In this document: positions 35,904 to 43,734 of the stretch, piece after piece | Layout of the letters: the number at the start of each line of letters is the position of its first letter | Numbering within the stretch: the first letter of the stretch is position 1 | Source of the DNA: Algoriphagus halophilus | GTDB lineage: Bacteria > Bacteroidota > Bacteroidia > Cytophagales > Cyclobacteriaceae | Assembly (NCBI RefSeq): GCF_900129785.1 | Contig: NZ_FSRC01000002.1 | Span: 1,063,894-1,127,893 of the forward strand | Direction: 5' to 3' | Length of the DNA stretch: 64,000 nt | Translations under genes and position numbers: made by a program | Notes under the pieces: model-generated | The model's input: only the letters and a program-made list of their open reading frames with translations | The model's database searches: none | Told to the model about the DNA's origin: nothing

Positions 35904-36419
35904 ATGGTTGTTGAAAAAAATAAAGTCGTTGGGATTGCCTATCAACTCAAGGTAGATGATGGTGAATCCGGAATGGTAGATTTTGAGCATGTGCCAGAAA
36001 ATCAACCTTTCCTTTTCCTATTTGGTGCAGGTGCTGTTTTTCCAAAATTTGAAGAAGCCTTAGCCGGGAAGTCGGTGGGAGATGAGTTTTCTGTTTTCAT
36101 CGATTTTGAAAATGCCTATGGAGATTACTACGAAGAACGAAAAACGATCATCCCTAAGGCAAATTTCAAAAAGGATGGAAAGAAGCAAAATGAAATGCTA
36201 AAAGTAGGAGCGGTGATTCCTATGCAGGATGATAAGGGGAATCAGATCAAGGGTGAAATTACCAAGATCGATTACATGGGAGTTCATATGGATTTTAACC
36301 CTCCTTTGGCAGCACATGATTTACAATTTGATGGGAAGATCATTTCTATTCGGGATGCTCAACCGGAAGAAATCGATCACGGCCATGTTCATGGACCTGA
36401 TGGACATCACCATCACTAA
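35904..36419 (+). CDS. SlyD-type FKBP peptidyl-prolyl isomerase
   Basis: 171 residues. FKBP domain with the SlyD insert-in-flap layout (VVGIAYQLKVDDGESG..., PFLFLFGAGAVFPKFEEALAGKSVGDEF, then NAYGDYYEERK) and a His-rich tail (DHGHVHGPDGHHHH) that in SlyD binds nickel or zinc. It is a cytosolic foldase and metal-binding protein in the family. It follows the Wzi gene by 10 bases. Whether the metal-binding tail has any connection to the HupE/UreJ protein at 19007 is not shown. Confidence 0.85.
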   Translation: MVVEKNKVVGIAYQLKVDDGESGMVDFEHVPENQPFLFLFGAGAVFPKFEEALAGKSVGDEFSVFIDFENAYGDYYEERKTIIPKANFKKDGKKQNEMLKVGAVIPMQDDKGNQIKGEITKIDYMGVHMDFNPPLAAHDLQFDGKIISIRDAQPEEIDHGHVHGPDGHHHH

Positions 36420-36441
36420 TTGATGTAAAACTTACCAAAAC

Positions 36442-36470
36442 AAAAGCCCCATCCAATGATGAGGCTTTGT
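36442..36470 (+). terminator. Putative terminator after slyD-like gene
   Basis: Interrupted 10-bp stem (36443-36453 with 36458-36468) with one mismatch and a 4-base loop; the following T-run is short. It lies between convergent genes. Confidence 0.55.
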
Positions 36471-36497
36471 TGCTTTATGGGTATTGATTAAAATCTT

Positions 36498-37322
36498 TTA
36501 CTTGATGTCGTAACCATAAACCTTATAAGCTTGTTCTTTAGCTAGATCCTGAAGGTTTTTAATACGCTCTGAGTTATATAAAACAAGTGCTTTACTTAGC
36601 TGTTTGGATGCTAATCCAAAGGATCGCTCATTGAAATGTGTAATGGCATCATTGTAATATTGTAGACCTGCGAGCTCGGTCAGAGTTACTTTTCTAAAAA
36701 TAGCATGATCATCTAGGCTAAGTTCAGGATCTCCCAAGCGCTCTGTTAAAGAAGCCAATTGGGCAAATTCTACAGGTTGGTAACTTTCCAAATAAGCTCT
36801 CACCTCGGAAGGGCTTGAGATCATACCTCCAATCGCTAAGGTACTTTCTAAAATGATTGTTTTATCATTGATGTCTACCAAGATAAATACATGGTAATCT
36901 GTTTCAATGATTTCATAATTGTAATTGTATCGGTCCAAAAGCATCCCTAACGTTGCTGAACCACTAACACAATCAAAATTACCTTCTTCCAGCATGTCGT
37001 TGAATGTAGAATGCTGAACATAGTTTTTAAGAAGGGTCTGATGTGATTTCTGAAAAATAGATCTTAGGAAATTATAATCATTTTTGGTTTTCGATCTTTT
37101 ATGATCCAATTCTTGGATTAACTCTTCCCATTTTTGGTATTGAATGTCCTTGGCATGTACCGCTGTAAAAAGCATGAGGGGATTTTCTTGTTCTTTTTGC
37201 CAAATGGCCTTCTCTGCCTGAGTTTCAAAAAATAATTCTTCCTCAGGACGTAGATTTCCCTGGGCTAAAATGACGCCATAAAGCCCAATAAATGCCAAGT
37301 ATGTGAGGATCATATGTTTCAT
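36498..37322 (-). CDS. Secreted transglutaminase-like protein
   Basis: 274 residues, signal peptide about 1-20 (ending ILAQ). A transglutaminase-type catalytic triad can be read: Cys118 in NFDCVSGSATLGMLLDR, His144 in DYHVFILVD, and an acidic Glu159 in IILEST, at typical spacing. Residues about 205-270 form helices resembling a TPR-like repeat (LQYYNDAITHFNERSFGLASKQLSKAL). Predicted periplasmic cysteine peptidase or isopeptidase; no substrate is known. It has no operon partner. The triad assignment is mine, by pattern. Confidence 0.6.
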   Translation of the reverse strand: MKHMILTYLAFIGLYGVILAQGNLRPEEELFFETQAEKAIWQKEQENPLMLFTAVHAKDIQYQKWEELIQELDHKRSKTKNDYNFLRSIFQKSHQTLLKNYVQHSTFNDMLEEGNFDCVSGSATLGMLLDRYNYNYEIIETDYHVFILVDINDKTIILESTLAIGGMISSPSEVRAYLESYQPVEFAQLASLTERLGDPELSLDDHAIFRKVTLTELAGLQYYNDAITHFNERSFGLASKQLSKALVLYNSERIKNLQDLAKEQAYKVYGYDIK

Positions 37323-37484
37323 TTTACATGAAGCCTATGTTAATCAGATAATGTAAAGTTAACAATTTGGTAACATTAGCAAATAAAAAAGCTAAAAACT
37401 TAACATTGAGGTAAAAATATAAACCAGTTGGGCCAGCCTTTTTCCTAGCTAGCTTATCATTACTGTATGAAGGTTCAGATTTCC

Positions 37485-37958
37485 TTACTCGTGATGGTAA
37501 GGCTCGTTTCTCAGGATAGTAAACCCGCGATACAACTGCTCTATAAAAAATGGACGAATCATCTGATGTGAAAAAGTCATTTTTGAAATGGAGATTTTTC
37601 CATTCGCTCTTGAATAAACAGCATCTGAGAAGCCGTATGGCCCTCCTATTACAAAAATAAGCTGTTTGAGCCCCCCATTCATTTTCTTTTGTAGGTAAGC
37701 CGAAAAATCCATGGAGCTATAGCTTTTTCCTCGTTCGTCTAATAAAATTAATTCATCGGAGTTCGCTAATTTCTTCAAAATCAACTCCCCTTCTTTTTCT
37801 TTCTGGAGAGATTCTGACAAGGATTTTGTGTTCTTTAGGTCGGGAATTACCTCAAATTCAAATTTGATGTAAAAATTTAGGCGTTTGGAATACTCCTCAA
37901 TTAATGAATTGATGGAATGATTATCTGTTTTACCTATAGCGATCAATTTGATTTGCAT
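37485..37958 (-). CDS. rlmH: 23S rRNA pseudouridine(1915)-N3 methyltransferase RlmH
   Basis: 157 residues from the ATG at 37958 (MQIKLIAIGKTDN); a TTG two codons upstream is less likely. SPOUT-fold motifs LDERGKSYSS, FVIGGPYGFSD and the C-terminal KMTFSHQMIRPFFIEQLYRGFTI are those of RlmH, which methylates pseudouridine 1915 in helix 69 of the 70S ribosome. Length and ends match the family. Confidence 0.95.
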   Translation of the reverse strand: MQIKLIAIGKTDNHSINSLIEEYSKRLNFYIKFEFEVIPDLKNTKSLSESLQKEKEGELILKKLANSDELILLDERGKSYSSMDFSAYLQKKMNGGLKQLIFVIGGPYGFSDAVYSRANGKISISKMTFSHQMIRPFFIEQLYRGFTILRNEPYHHE

Positions 37959-38111
37959 ACTCAAATATCTAAAAATTCTTAAATGAAGCCTTTCCTTTTT
38001 TTGGGATCAGGGAAAATAGATTTATCGTATTGTTTTAAAAATCTGATAAACAATTGTTTAATACACGTGTTACTAGCTTGTAAACTAAAATAACTATTAC
38101 CAAAAAAAATT

Positions 38112-38618
38112 ATGAAAAAGTTAGTAGCAGCAGTTACACTGACGATGTTAGTAGTAGCTTCCTCATTTACCCCAAAATTTAATTCAATTCATGAGACCAA
38201 AGTGGAGGCAGATATTGTAGATCTAGCCGTGTCCCAGGATTTCTTAAGTACTTTAGTCGCAGCTGTAAAAGCCGGAGACTTAGTAGATGTTTTGAAAGGT
38301 GACGGTCCTTTTACTGTATTTGCTCCAACAAATGAAGCATTTGCTCAACTTCCAGCTGGCACAGTAGAAAGTTTATTAAAGCCAGAAAACAAAGAGAAGT
38401 TAGTAAAGATTCTTACCTATCATGTAGTACCTGGAAAAGTATTATCCTCTGATTTGAAAAATGGTCAGATGGCCAAAACTGTAGAAGGAAGCTCCGTAAA
38501 AGTTACTTTGAAAGATGGTAAGGCAATGATTAATGATGCTACTGTTGTTAATGCCGATATCATGGCAGATAACGGAGTAGTTCATGTGATCGACAAAGTG
38601 ATTTTACCATCGATGTAA
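38112..38618 (+). CDS. Secreted fasciclin (FAS1) domain protein
   Basis: 168 residues with an N-terminal signal segment (1-18). A single FAS1 domain (about 32-167) with the H1 block [15 protein letters not shown] and H2 block [16 protein letters not shown]1 proteins mediate adhesion or matrix contact at the cell surface. Followed directly by a strong terminator, so it is monocistronic. Confidence 0.9.
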   Translation: MKKLVAAVTLTMLVVASSFTPKFNSIHETKVEADIVDLAVSQDFLSTLVAAVKAGDLVDVLKGDGPFTVFAPTNEAFAQLPAGTVESLLKPENKEKLVKILTYHVVPGKVLSSDLKNGQMAKTVEGSSVKVTLKDGKAMINDATVVNADIMADNGVVHVIDKVILPSM

Positions 38619-38642
38619 TTTTTAAATCATTGAACCTATTCA

Positions 38643-38667
38643 GCCCGTCCTTTGGATGGGCTTTTTT
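38643..38667 (+). terminator. Rho-independent terminator of the fasciclin gene
   Basis: 8-bp stem with one G-T pair (38643-38650 with 38654-38661), 3-base loop, six T. Confidence 0.9.
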
Positions 38668-38719
38668 ATTGATGGTGGTTTTTTAACTTTAGAATACTTT
38701 TCATTTAAACCGCCTTGTA

Positions 38720-41700
38720 ATGAGAAACATATTCTTGTCTCTACTGCTATTAGTAGGATTTACTACAGTTACTGCCCAACAATTAAAATCACCATATTTT
38801 ACATTTTCCCCTACATTGACTCCTGACGGAGAAACAATCATTTTCAGCTATGAGGGAGATCTATGGAAGGTTTCCATCAATGGTGGACAAGCCTATCGGA
38901 TGACCGCCATGGAAGGAGAAGAGACTAGACCATCTGTTTCTCCAGATGGAAAATGGCTTGCCTTCTCTGCGGAACAATTTGGGAATATGGATGTGTTCAT
39001 CATGCCTTTGGAAGGTGGGGAAATCCAGCAATTGACCTATCATGAAGCGACTGATGAAGTAGAAGCCTGGAGTTGGGATAGTCAAACGATTTATTTCACT
39101 TCCAATAGATACAATCGATATACTGCTTTTGAAATCAATATAGCAGGGTCCACTCCAAAACGATTATTTCCGAATTATTTCAATACGGTCCATAATACGG
39201 TCGTAAGCCCTGTCACCGGGGAGATTTTTTTCAATGAAAGTTGGGAAAGCAAAAACTTTGCACATAGAAAGCGATACAAGGGTGAGTATAATCCTGATAT
39301 TAAATCCTATAACCCTAAGACCAAGGCTTATCAACAATACACAGATTATGAAGGAAAGGATTTTGGAGCAAGTATAGATCAGGATGGGAACGTGTATTTC
39401 ATATCTGATGAGGCCAATGGAGAATACAATTTGTATACATTTAAAGAGTCCCAAAAAACTCAATTAACCGATTTTCCAACTTCTATCATGTGGCCAAAAG
39501 TCAGTGCCAATGGTGAAAAAATAGTATTCCAAAAGGATTACCAACTATTTCTTTATGATGTGGCATCCGGGGAAACTACTCAGCCAGAATTCACACTATT
39601 TCAGAATCAGACTTTAGGGAAAGAAATTTCTAGGGAAGTAGGGGGCAATGTGAGTTATTTTGATGTTTCTCCAGATGGAGAAAAAATGGCATTTGTATCC
39701 AGAGGAGTATTATTTATTTCTGACATCAAAGGGAAATTTGTCAAGAGAATTCCCACTCACCCTAAAGAGGCTGTAGAAGAGGTAAAGTGGATGTCAGATA
39801 ATAAGACGCTTATTTATTCTCGTACCGTAAAGGGATATCATAATTGGTTTACGATTTCTGCAGAAAACCCAACTTCAGAAAAGCAACTGACCAATGATCA
39901 GGATAAGAACAGAAATCTTTCTTTAAGCGGAGACAGAAGTTTTGGGGTATATGTGAGCGGTAGAAATGAAGTGAGAGAAATTGACATGAATACGTTGGAA
40001 AGTAAAGTCTTGGTGGAAGATGAACTTTGGGGGCTTTATACCCCTAATCCATATTACTCTCCAGATGACCAATATATCGTGTATTCACCCATCAGGAATT
40101 TTGAGAGGGAGGTCATGATCTATCATCGTCCTTCTAAAAAAACCATCAATCTCACGAAAACCTTGGTGACTGAAACAAATCCAGTTTGGTCTCCTGATGG
40201 GAAATATATCTACTTTACAACAGATAGAACACAGCCCAGCTATCCCTATGGTACCACCGAGGCGCACCTTTATCGAATGAAGTTGGAGAAGTTTGCGGAT
40301 CTATTTAAATCAGATGAAGTAGAAAAGTTATTTGCTGAAAAGGAGGAAGGAGATAAGGAAGAGAAAAAGGTGGAAGTCAAAATATCAGAGGGAGATTTTA
40401 TGGATAGACTGGAAAGAATAGGTCCGAGTTTTGGACAGCAATCTTCTCCTTATGTTATCCAAAAGAATGGTAAGACCACCGTTTTCTATATTTCCAATCA
40501 TGACGAAGGAAATCCAAAAATGTGGAAAACTACCCTGGAAGATTTCGAAAATCCCAAAACCGAGAAGGTAAGTGATCAGCGAATGGGTGGTTTCCAGATG
40601 GTAAAAAATAAAGACAAACTATACCTTTTGGCTGGTGGAAAAGTAAACACCTTAGATGGGAATAGTAATAAAATAGAAGAAATTAAAATCAATGAATCCT
40701 TTTCTAAAAACCTCCGAGATGAATTTGAACAGATGTATTTTGAAGCCTGGGCAGGTATGGAGCAAAACTTCTATGATGGGGATTTCCATGGTGAAAACTG
40801 GCAAGAATTAAGAGACCGATATGCTCAATTTCTGCCTTATGTGCGTAGTAGAGCCAATTTGTCCTTGATTTTCAATGAAATGTTGGGTGAATTAAACACC
40901 TCTCATTTTGGCTTTAACTCTAGTGGAAAAGAGGAAGATATTTATTTAGGTACTCGATCCATGGAAACTGGAATCGTCTTTAATAACGAGTCTCCTTACA
41001 CTGTGGATAAAGTAATCGCTGATAGTCCACTTGATCTTGATCCTATTCCTGTTTTACCAGGTGACGAGCTGGTTTCTGTGAATGGTGTAAATGTGGATAA
41101 GTCACTAAATCGGGATTCCTATTTTGTAGCACCAACGATGAGTCCAGAGTTGGAATTGATCTTTCAAAGAGGAGGAGAAGAAGTGAAAGTAAAGGTTCGA
41201 CCGGTTTCCTATAACGCCATGAAAACATGGTTGTACGATGAATGGATGGATGCTAATGAAGCCTATGTAGATGAGAAAACCGGGGATAGAATTTCATATG
41301 TACACATGAAAAACATGGGTGGAGGAGAGCTCCAGCATTTCCTCGAATACATGGTTTCCAATAAAGGAAATAGAGATGGGTTGATCTTGGACCTTCGGTA
41401 CAATACCGGTGGAAATGTCCATGATCCTGTACTTCAATTCCTAAGTCAAAGAAGTTATTTGAAGTGGAAATATAGAGACGGGGCTTTAACCAATCAGCCT
41501 AATTTCTCTCCTTCGGATAAGCCAATCGTGTTATTAATAAATGAACAATCACTTTCCGATGCGGAGATGACCGCTCAAGGTTTCAAGGAGCTTGGGCTGG
41601 GAACAATTGTTGGAACGGAAACCTATCGTTGGATAATTTTCACTTCTGGACAAGGTTTGGTGGATGGCTCTTTTTACAGACTCCCTTCATGGGGTTGTTA

Positions 41701-41839
41701 CACCCTCGATGGTCGAAATTTAGAGAAGGAGGGAGTCGACCCAGATATTAGGATGGATGAAAATTTTGTTGATCGATTAGAGGGAAATCAAAAACAGCTA
41801 GATAAAGCGATCGAATTGATTTTGGAAAAACTGAAATAA
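38720..41839 (+). CDS. Tricorn-type S41 protease
   Basis: 1039 residues, signal peptide 1-19 (ending VTAQ). Domains in order: a beta-propeller built of TolB/PD40-like WD repeats (about 25-500: PSVSPDGKWLAFSAE, YFTSNRYNRYTAFEI, SPDGKYIYFTTDR), an acidic linker, a helical core (about 660-760), a PDZ-like domain (about 765-850) and an S41 peptidase domain with the nucleophile region NEQSLSDAEM at about 942-949 (serines 944 and 946). Tricorn enzymes degrade peptides of 6-12 residues. Unlike the cytosolic archaeal enzyme this one is exported. It is followed 51 bases later by a broken lipoprotein gene. Confidence 0.9.
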   Translation: MRNIFLSLLLLVGFTTVTAQQLKSPYFTFSPTLTPDGETIIFSYEGDLWKVSINGGQAYRMTAMEGEETRPSVSPDGKWLAFSAEQFGNMDVFIMPLEGGEIQQLTYHEATDEVEAWSWDSQTIYFTSNRYNRYTAFEINIAGSTPKRLFPNYFNTVHNTVVSPVTGEIFFNESWESKNFAHRKRYKGEYNPDIKSYNPKTKAYQQYTDYEGKDFGASIDQDGNVYFISDEANGEYNLYTFKESQKTQLTDFPTSIMWPKVSANGEKIVFQKDYQLFLYDVASGETTQPEFTLFQNQTLGKEISREVGGNVSYFDVSPDGEKMAFVSRGVLFISDIKGKFVKRIPTHPKEAVEEVKWMSDNKTLIYSRTVKGYHNWFTISAENPTSEKQLTNDQDKNRNLSLSGDRSFGVYVSGRNEVREIDMNTLESKVLVEDELWGLYTPNPYYSPDDQYIVYSPIRNFEREVMIYHRPSKKTINLTKTLVTETNPVWSPDGKYIYFTTDRTQPSYPYGTTEAHLYRMKLEKFADLFKSDEVEKLFAEKEEGDKEEKKVEVKISEGDFMDRLERIGPSFGQQSSPYVIQKNGKTTVFYISNHDEGNPKMWKTTLEDFENPKTEKVSDQRMGGFQMVKNKDKLYLLAGGKVNTLDGNSNKIEEIKINESFSKNLRDEFEQMYFEAWAGMEQNFYDGDFHGENWQELRDRYAQFLPYVRSRANLSLIFNEMLGELNTSHFGFNSSGKEEDIYLGTRSMETGIVFNNESPYTVDKVIADSPLDLDPIPVLPGDELVSVNGVNVDKSLNRDSYFVAPTMSPELELIFQRGGEEVKVKVRPVSYNAMKTWLYDEWMDANEAYVDEKTGDRISYVHMKNMGGGELQHFLEYMVSNKGNRDGLILDLRYNTGGNVHDPVLQFLSQRSYLKWKYRDGALTNQPNFSPSDKPIVLLINEQSLSDAEMTAQGFKELGLGTIVGTETYRWIIFTSGQGLVDGSFYRLPSWGCYTLDGRNLEKEGVDPDIRMDENFVDRLEGNQKQLDKAIELILEKLK

Positions 41840-41890
41840 GTCAACAATCGTTGCGATTCAAGATAAACTACCGTATTAAAAAAACACTTG

Positions 41891-42325
41891 ATGAATAGGT
41901 TTATACGGATTCAGCTTGTATTGCTTCTTTGGCTGTCGTTTTTCTCCTGTTCTGATCCTGATGAAGGCCCTCAACTTGTATGGGATGATTCAAAAGTATT
42001 GGTTGATCAAAAGGCTTTTGATTCAGCCATAACTGATGATCTGAAAATTAACTCTTTGGATTTGAAAGGGGATTTCTTAACCATTAATATCAGTGCCGGT
42101 GGCTGTAATGGAGAATCTTGGGAAATCAGACTAATTGATTCAGGAGAGGTGTTGGAATCGGACCCTCCTCAACGAAACTTGGTTTTATTCTTTTAGAATG
42201 AGGAATTATGCGAGGCTTACATCACCAAAGAAGTGACAATCCATATTGCTGATTTAAAAGTGGAAGGAGATCAAGTGGTATTGAACCTTAGGAATACAGG
42301 AGATCAGATTTTATACGAGTACTAA
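41891..42325 (+). pseudogene. Small lipoprotein gene interrupted by an in-frame amber codon
   Basis: The ATG at 41891 starts a lipoprotein signal (lipobox SFFSC, Cys20). Translation stops at TAG 42194-42196 after 101 residues (...RNLVLFF). In the same frame the sequence continues NEELCEAYITKEVTIHIAD and on to TAA at 42323-42325, ending GDQILYEY, and this downstream part reads like genuine protein. A CAG or AAG to TAG change would explain it. The intact form would be about 144 residues. A sequencing error or a real nonsense mutation are both possible. It lies 51 bases after the tricorn protease gene. Confidence 0.6.
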
Positions 42326-42334
42326 TAAAAAATA

Positions 42335-42358
42335 AAAGCCTCCTAATCAGGAGGCTTT
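42335..42358. terminator. Bidirectional terminator
   Basis: Perfect 10-bp stem AAAGCCTCCT/AGGAGGCTTT (42335-42344 with 42349-42358), 4-base loop, between convergent genes. Confidence 0.85.
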
Positions 42359-42379
42359 GTTATTAAAATGGTCTGATTC

Positions 42380-42853
42380 TTATTTGATCAGTTCTTTTCT
42401 TTTCAGAATAGTTTCCATGAATTTTCGCTCATTATCCGAATTGAAAATTCTAAATGGAAGATGGATAAATTGTGCCTTTGATAGGTATAGTACATACGCA
42501 TCTTTTTTCACTTCAGCCTTTTTGATCATATTCCATTGCACTGGCATTCCTTGGCGGGTATTGATTTTCATCAAGATTTGTCTACTGTCAATTTCATAGG
42601 CCATTTTCTCAAAGATGGTTTTGTTTTGCTCCATCTGAGTTACTCCCGTAAACTGGATTGCCCAAAATAAAACATACAAGCCATAGGCGATTAAGGCTCC
42701 GATAATCCACCAAATGGAAGGAATCCAGAAATAGCCACACATAATGGCTACGGCGATTAGGATTACCCACCATTGCTCTTTCAGAATGCTAGCCAATCCC
42801 ATTTTAATATAAGTTCCTGTTTCCAGTTGGTATTTTTTCGTCTTTACTATCAT
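42380..42853 (-). CDS. Small membrane protein with YcxB-like domain
   Basis: 157 residues from the ATG at 42853 (a GTG precedes it). Two adjacent hydrophobic segments (about 27-68: QWWVILIAVAIMCGYFW, IWWIIGALIAYGLYVLFW) form a helical hairpin, followed by a soluble domain of about 85 residues (EKMAYEIDSRQILMKINTRQG, DAYVLYLSKAQFIHLPFRIF) like the YcxB C-terminal domain. Function unknown. Confidence 0.6.
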   Translation of the reverse strand: MIVKTKKYQLETGTYIKMGLASILKEQWWVILIAVAIMCGYFWIPSIWWIIGALIAYGLYVLFWAIQFTGVTQMEQNKTIFEKMAYEIDSRQILMKINTRQGMPVQWNMIKKAEVKKDAYVLYLSKAQFIHLPFRIFNSDNERKFMETILKRKELIK

Positions 42854-43000
42854 CACTTTTATTTTCAGTGCGCAAATATCCTAGTATCTGAGGGATTAAA
42901 CAAGTCGATTAAAATCATAAAATCATGATTTCTAGAAACAATTTGCAAAAGGCATTGATTTAAAATATGTATTGGATTATCTTATATAAAATTTTTAGCC

Positions 43001-43228
43001 ATGAGTAGTTTAGTAATAGATCTGGTGCTCTGCGGGTTGGCGTATGTGATTTTAATATATTTCGTAGCCACCCTGACTCGTAACTCTCTGAAAAAGCGAG
43101 ACAGTAACGGAGATGATGGAGATGGAGGTGTGGAAGATATGACCCCACCAAAGATTGATTTACCCCCTGGTGTAATCTGGCCATCTGATGTGCCTAGAGG
43201 ATCCAGGACGGAGCCGGTGGAGTTTTAA
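43001..43228 (+). CDS. Small single-pass membrane protein, unknown function
   Basis: 75 residues. One hydrophobic segment (about 3-24: SLVIDLVLCGLAYVILIYFVA), then a charged Asp/Gly-rich stretch and a Pro-rich tail (PPKIDLPPGVIWPSDVPRG). Its stop overlaps the stop of the convergent Fur-family gene through a shared TTAA. The reading frame is clean and begins with ATG 15 bases after a hydrophobic-free AT-rich leader. No family recognised. Confidence 0.6.
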   Translation: MSSLVIDLVLCGLAYVILIYFVATLTRNSLKKRDSNGDDGDGGVEDMTPPKIDLPPGVIWPSDVPRGSRTEPVEF

Positions 43229-43635
43229 TGGCATTTATCGCAGATTCCCTGCACCAATAAACTCATTTCTTTTTTTTGAAATCCATTTGGGAGTTTGATA
43301 GTAGGCAATGTAATTGATTCCAAGCAAGTAGTCTCCCCGCATTTTTCACATTTGAAATGCACATGTTCATGGCTATGTTCTTCATGCTCTTCATGTGAAC
43401 AAAGTGCATATTTAGCCCCCCCACTATCGTCCAAAACCTTGTGGATCACATCTTTGTCAACAAATGTTTTTAAGGTTCTGTAGATCGTAACCCGGTCAAA
43501 TTGATTGTCTAAGCTATCTTCTAAATCTGCATGCGCCAACGCCACCTGCTTTTCAAGGAATTCTCGTATGATTTCCAATCTGCAGTCGGTAATTCGCAAC
43601 TTGTGACTTTGTAATATGGAATGTGGGTTGGACAT
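43225..43635 (-). CDS. Fur/Zur/PerR-family metal-responsive repressor
   Basis: 136 residues from the ATG at 43635 (a TTG upstream is less likely). Winged-helix DNA-binding part with RVTIYRTLKTFVDKDVIHKV (about 48-67), then a His-rich loop (81-93) and two CxxC pairs, C96-C99 and C132-C135, the structural zinc site. Fur-type repressors sense iron, zinc or peroxide; the CxxC and His-rich content suits Zur or Fur but the metal cannot be assigned. Target operators are not visible in this window. Confidence 0.85.
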   Translation of the reverse strand: MSNPHSILQSHKLRITDCRLEIIREFLEKQVALAHADLEDSLDNQFDRVTIYRTLKTFVDKDVIHKVLDDSGGAKYALCSHEEHEEHSHEHVHFKCEKCGETTCLESITLPTIKLPNGFQKKEMSLLVQGICDKCH

Positions 43636-43686
43636 ATCTATTCTTGACAACGCTAAATTACTAGAAAAATTTGCCTTGGAAAAGAA

Positions 43687-43709
43687 AGAGGCTCCATTTT
43701 GGAGCCTCT
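43687..43709 (-). terminator. Terminator of the metzincin-like protease gene
   Basis: 9-bp perfect stem AGAGGCTCC/GGAGCCTCT (43687-43695 with 43701-43709), 5-base loop, T-rich on the minus strand, just after the protease stop at 43735. Confidence 0.8.
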
Positions 43710-43734
43710 AAGCTATACCTGATTAGGTAGGTTT

